Assembly (NCBI GenBank): GCA_902778265.1 | Contig: CACYXI010000012.1 | Coordinates: 1-42,375 of the forward strand | Length of the DNA: 42,375 nt | Source of the DNA: an uncultured Bacteroidales bacterium | Lineage (GTDB): Bacteria > Bacteroidota > Bacteroidia > Bacteroidales > Bacteroidaceae | Direction: 5' to 3' | Shown here: positions 39,239 to 42,375 of the stretch, in pieces | Layout of the letters: the number at the start of each line of letters is the position of its first letter | How positions within the stretch are numbered: position 1 is the stretch's first letter | The notes under the pieces: generated by a model | What the model saw: the letters and a program-made list of their open reading frames with translations, nothing else | Databases searched by the model: none | What the model was told of the DNA's origin: nothing | Made by a program: the position numbers and the translations under genes

Positions 39239-40024
39239 ATGATATTCTACTTCTCCGCAACCGGCAACAGCAAATGGGCGGCAGAAAAACTTGCCGCTAA
39301 GACTTGTGACAGAGTCATATCTATTGTGGACGCATTACGTGGTGATGCGTCTTGTGATTTTACGCTCAAGGCTGGCGAGAAGATAGGATTCGTATTCCCA
39401 GTTCACGGATGGCGAGTGCCAAGCATAGTGCGCGAGTTTATCTCTCGTCTCAAGTTGCACAACTACCACGAGAGCACCTATACCTATGCCCTCTGCACCT
39501 GTGGCGATAGTGCCGGCGAGATAATGAAACTCCTTGCAGCGCATCTTGCGGATGCACACCTGCATCTTAATGCCTCATACACCATCATCATGCCTGAGAG
39601 CTACATCGGACTCCCCTTCATGTACCTCGACAAGGAACTTCGTGAATGTGAAAAAATTCGTAATGCTACCATAAAACTGGATAGATTCTCCGAATGGATT
39701 AGCGAGAGTCGCGGTGGTGAGCATCTCGACAAAGGCTTGCTGCCAAGCTTCTATAGCGGTTTTCTTGGCGGTTTCTTCCATAACTATCTTGTCACCGACA
39801 AGCATTTCTCTGTCGATGCCAACAAGTGTATCGGGTGCGGCAAGTGCGCAAAGGTATGTCCTGTAGAAGATATTGAATGCCAAAACGGCGACAAGCCCGT
39901 ATGGCAGCACAACGGCAGATGTATGACGTGCTATGCCTGTCTGCATCATTGTCCCACCAATGCTATCTCGTGGGGATGGTTCACTTCGGGGAAGGGACAG
40001 TATGTACGAAAAATGAAAAATTGA
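39239..40024 (+). CDS. EFR1-family flavodoxin-ferredoxin protein
   Basis: A 261-aa cytosolic protein. The N-terminus IFYFSATGNSKWAAEKLA is the flavodoxin FMN-phosphate loop; FVFPVHGWRVPSIVREFISR and ALCTCGDSAGEIMK continue the flavodoxin fold. The C-terminus carries two [4Fe-4S] ferredoxin motifs: CIGCGKCAKVCPVEDI and CMTCYACLHHCPTNAI. The EFR1 family (EFR1 family ferrodoxin) moves electrons between flavin and iron-sulfur centres in anaerobes; partners are not known. The last codons (RKMKN) run into TGAAAAA-type heptads. It lies downstream of the FHA gene. Confidence 0.9.
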   Translation: MIFYFSATGNSKWAAEKLAAKTCDRVISIVDALRGDASCDFTLKAGEKIGFVFPVHGWRVPSIVREFISRLKLHNYHESTYTYALCTCGDSAGEIMKLLAAHLADAHLHLNASYTIIMPESYIGLPFMYLDKELRECEKIRNATIKLDRFSEWISESRGGEHLDKGLLPSFYSGFLGGFFHNYLVTDKHFSVDANKCIGCGKCAKVCPVEDIECQNGDKPVWQHNGRCMTCYACLHHCPTNAISWGWFTSGKGQYVRKMKN

Positions 40025-40067
40025 AAATTAGGAATTGACGATTAGAAATTACACTAACAGCTACATA

Positions 40068-41936
40068 ATGGTTAATTATAGATCATATATTATATATTGT
40101 GCTTTATTAGTCTTTCTGCCTATTGCGTCCTTCGCCCAGACCAACCCTAACGACGGTGTCTGGCGCGACATCAATGGCGTGCACGACGTTACGGAGGACT
40201 CTGTCGATGTAGCTAACGAGGCACGACCTGTGCCAGGCTCTACGCGCAAGGGCAACAACCCCGTGATATTCCTCGTGGGCAACTCCACTATGCGTACCGG
40301 TACGCGCGGTAATGGCGAGAACGGACAATGGGGATGGGGATATGAGGAACATAAGTACTACGACGAGAACAAGGTAACGGTGGAGAATCAGGCGCTCGGC
40401 GGTACGAGTCCACGCACCTTCTACAAGAACCCATCACTCTGGAAACACATCCTACAGGGTGTAAGAAAAGGTGATTACGTATTCCTTGAACTCGGTCATA
40501 ACGATAACGGTCCTATCGACTCCATCCGTGCACGTTCAAGCTATCGACCTGACGGCAAACTGAGCCTTGCGCCCGATAGCACCATCATCCTCAACAAGAT
40601 GACGCATTGCCTCGACACCGTCTATACCTTCGGAGGCTATATGCGACGCTTCGTCAACGAGACACGCGCAAAGGGTGCCGTTCCCGTGCTCTTCACCCTC
40701 ACACCACGCAATGCTCGTGAGGAAGGCTCTGACCGCATACAGCGCAAGCTCACCAGTTTCACACCTGCCATCTTCGCCTTAGGCGAGGAAATGAAAGTGC
40801 CGGTAGTGGATCTCAACGATATTTCTGCCACTAAGCTCGAAAAGTTCAGCAAGTGGAAGGTTGACTATCATTTCTATCTCGATAAGATTCACACCTCTGC
40901 CTACGGCGCCCGACTCAATGCCGAATCGGCAGCGCAGGGCATAGAGAATCTGGTGCTCAACGATTCATACGATGCCTACGAGCGCACCAAGCTCGAAGAG
41001 CTGAAGACGTACCTGCTACGCAGCAAGCTCTATCGTCACGACTCACTCGAAGCTAAGTTCATGTCCTTAGAGCCTGAGAACTACGACAACGTGGGCAACG
41101 TGATCCCGAAGACCAAGACTGCGGAGGAGAAGAAGCAGAAGACGCGCGTCTTCCTTTGTGGCGACTCTACGGGCAAGAACAAGGACAAGGAGCTAGACGG
41201 CATGTGGGGATGGGGCTCACAGGGCTACACCATCTTCGATGAGTCGAAGTGCACGTTCATCAATGCCGCGAGGGCAGGGCGCTCATTGCGCAACTATCAC
41301 CTCGAAGGCTTGTGGCACGAGGTCTATACCGTGCTCCGTCCGGGCGACTACGTAATCATTCAGTTTGGTCACAACGACATAGGTCCTATCGACACCAAGA
41401 AAGAGCGTGGTGAGATTGCCAGTCCGAAGGATACCTCCCACGTCTATCGTATGGCGAGCACGGGCAAGTACAAGGTCATCTACTCCTTCGGTTGGTATCT
41501 CCGCAAGATGATCGACGACTGCCGCGAGAAAGGCGCTATTCCTATCATCCTCTCGCTTACACCACGCAACGAGTGGTTCGATGGCGACGGTCAGGAGCAC
41601 GGCATATTCTATCCCGTAATGCAGAAGAAGGGGCGCAGCTACATAGAGCGCCGAGGCGACAACTACATCCCTCAGTGGTGCTACATGGTTTGTAAGGAGC
41701 AGAACGTGGAATTCGTTGATATACACAACCTCACGGGCGATTGGTTCGACCGTTACTGCGGCATGAAAGCCGTTGCCATCAGCTATTTCAATCACGACCA
41801 CACGCACAACAGTCTCAAGGGTGCGCGTCTCAATGCCGCCAACCTTGCCCGCGGACTGAAGATGAACAAGAGTCCGCTCTGCGCCCTGTTGAAGAAGAAG
41901 CCGGGCATCATCATTAAGCCGGTGAAGTACAAGTAG
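40068..41936 (+). CDS. Secreted protein with two tandem SGNH (rhamnogalacturonan acetylesterase-like, CE12) domains
   Basis: A 622-aa protein starting at ATG 40068 (MVNYRSYIIYCALLVFLPIASFAQ signal peptide). Domain 1 (about 64-300): block I FLVGNSTMRTGT (Gly71, Asn72, Ser73), block III ELGHNDNGP (143), block V DKIHTSAYGARLNA (Asp272, His275). Domain 2 (about 358-605): VFLCGDSTGKN (Ser367), QFGHNDIGP, DHTHNSLKGARLNA (Asp577, His580). Both have the Ser-Asp-His set, so both may be active; domain 1 has GNS where GDS is usual. CE12 enzymes remove acetyl groups from rhamnogalacturonan in pectin. The spacing and similarity suggest internal gene duplication followed by divergence. Together with GH53 at the other end of the window this points to pectin use. 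Confidence 0.9.
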   Translation: MVNYRSYIIYCALLVFLPIASFAQTNPNDGVWRDINGVHDVTEDSVDVANEARPVPGSTRKGNNPVIFLVGNSTMRTGTRGNGENGQWGWGYEEHKYYDENKVTVENQALGGTSPRTFYKNPSLWKHILQGVRKGDYVFLELGHNDNGPIDSIRARSSYRPDGKLSLAPDSTIILNKMTHCLDTVYTFGGYMRRFVNETRAKGAVPVLFTLTPRNAREEGSDRIQRKLTSFTPAIFALGEEMKVPVVDLNDISATKLEKFSKWKVDYHFYLDKIHTSAYGARLNAESAAQGIENLVLNDSYDAYERTKLEELKTYLLRSKLYRHDSLEAKFMSLEPENYDNVGNVIPKTKTAEEKKQKTRVFLCGDSTGKNKDKELDGMWGWGSQGYTIFDESKCTFINAARAGRSLRNYHLEGLWHEVYTVLRPGDYVIIQFGHNDIGPIDTKKERGEIASPKDTSHVYRMASTGKYKVIYSFGWYLRKMIDDCREKGAIPIILSLTPRNEWFDGDGQEHGIFYPVMQKKGRSYIERRGDNYIPQWCYMVCKEQNVEFVDIHNLTGDWFDRYCGMKAVAISYFNHDHTHNSLKGARLNAANLARGLKMNKSPLCALLKKKPGIIIKPVKYK

Positions 41937-41949
41937 AGATTAATTTCTT

Positions 41950-42113
41950 TAGTGGGTATTACTAAAAAATATGTAGTATATGTATATTATGTATACTACG
42001 CTACTCACATGTCTATTAGCGAAAAAAGTAACTTCCCCCTCGCCCCTTGGGGAAGTCCGATGTTGATAACATCGGAGTATGTGTCAGAGGATGCCCGTAG
42101 GGCAGGTGAGGGG
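41950..42113. repeat. Composite palindromic stretch downstream of the SGNH gene
   Basis: GGTATTACTAAAAAATATG (also at 12870 and, diverged, at 13860), ATGTAGTATATGTATATTAT, a core-like TTAGCGAAAAAAGTAAC (as in 12815), C/G arms CCCCCTCGCCCCTTGGGG and GCAGGTGAGGGGC, and a perfect hairpin TCCGATGTT-GAT-AACATCGGA (42056-42076). Parts of several repeat families are joined here. Confidence 0.6.
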
Positions 42114-42375
42114 CTACTGATTTGGGCTTTTTACTATTACCTTGATTCCCTTCGCCTCTTTCATATACCTCTCCAGCACCTTAAAGCAATTACATGAGTT
42201 GATGAGTCGTGGCAAAATCATACCCACATTATTTCTTGGGTTATTGCCAACGAGAATACAGCCCTTTGAATCGCAAGGGCGGTTGCCAGTATGAAACATA
42301 ACACCTTCAAAAACGGCACATCCTTTAGAAATGGCATCTGCTTCTTGAACTTTTGGCTATATTCATACTCCACCT
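42114..42375 (-). pseudogene. DUF5675 protein, C-terminal part, apparently frameshifted
   Basis: The gene starts beyond the right edge. On the minus strand one frame reads VEYEYSQKFKKQMPFLKDVP and then loses similarity; the neighbouring frame continues FEGVMFHTGNRPCDSKGCIL and VGNNPRNNVG to the stop at 42114-42116. Together they make a continuous DUF5675 C-terminus (family pattern: SPKFKxxMPxLxDVPxFEGIxxHxGNxxxDxxGCILVG). The frames join at a run of five A (plus strand 42309-42313); six would restore the frame. DUF5675 proteins are small, often phage- or mobile-element-linked, of unknown role. It is either a pseudogene or a sequencing error in the homopolymer. Confidence 0.75.

Overview
The window looks like chromosome of a gut or rumen Bacteroidales, most likely a Prevotella-type organism. 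Evidence: about eight promoters match the Bacteroidetes pattern (TTTG, a 20-bp spacer, TAnnTTTG), Shine-Dalgarno sites are almost absent, and the proteins are typical of the group (hybrid two-component sensor-regulator, CarboxypepD_reg TonB receptor, HU-CCDC81/SPOR protein, secreted glycan enzymes). I found no rRNA, tRNA, CRISPR array or insertion sequence. Taxonomy is inferred from these features, not from a search.

Layout. 1-5.6 kb: the last codons of queH; a secreted GH53 endo-galactanase fused to a cyclophilin-type prolyl isomerase; a DUF1593 protein; a HAD nucleotidase; then, on the minus strand, a SIMPL protein and a small His-rich secreted protein. 5.8-12.5 kb (minus): a one-CXXCH PD40 lipoprotein, a DUF6057-like membrane protein and a 1318-aa hybrid two-component regulator. 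12.5-15.2 kb: gene-free and packed with nested palindromes. 15.2-26 kb: a TonB receptor, an acyl-CoA synthetase (+), then a minus-strand run of pyridoxamine-oxidase-like protein, nitroreductase lipoprotein, GH43-CBM6, DUF362 and a second TonB receptor. 26.6-28.1 kb: an esterase-like protein lacking its catalytic His and a small membrane protein. 28.1-32.5 kb: an AT-rich accessory island with an unrecognised 572-aa protein, a small membrane protein, an Abi_2 abortive-infection protein and structured intergenic DNA. 32.7-42 kb: guanine deaminase, a secreted FMN/FAD reductase, a lone AraC domain, a DUF4738-like lipoprotein, a SPOR protein, an FHA protein, an EFR1 flavodoxin-ferredoxin and a tandem SGNH esterase. 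At the right edge is the tail of a DUF5675 gene with an apparent 1-nt frameshift.

The enzymes fit plant cell-wall (pectin, galactan, arabinoxylan) use: GH53, GH43 and a double rhamnogalacturonan-acetylesterase-like protein for hydrolysis, TonB receptors for uptake, and a hybrid two-component system for sensing. No SusD is present, so this is not a classical polysaccharide utilisation locus.

The most unusual feature is the intergenic DNA. Nearly every gap holds a palindrome of 60-190 bp. Its two arms are complementary to each other and built from degenerate 7-11 bp tandem repeats, but the arm sequence changes from locus to locus, while the 30-60 bp core is recognisably shared. At least fifteen copies have A/T-rich arms, about seven have C/G-rich arms, and others use further units. 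Two REP-like clusters have the same build. This suggests a process that copies one arm onto the other. I found no recombinase or polymerase for it in the window.
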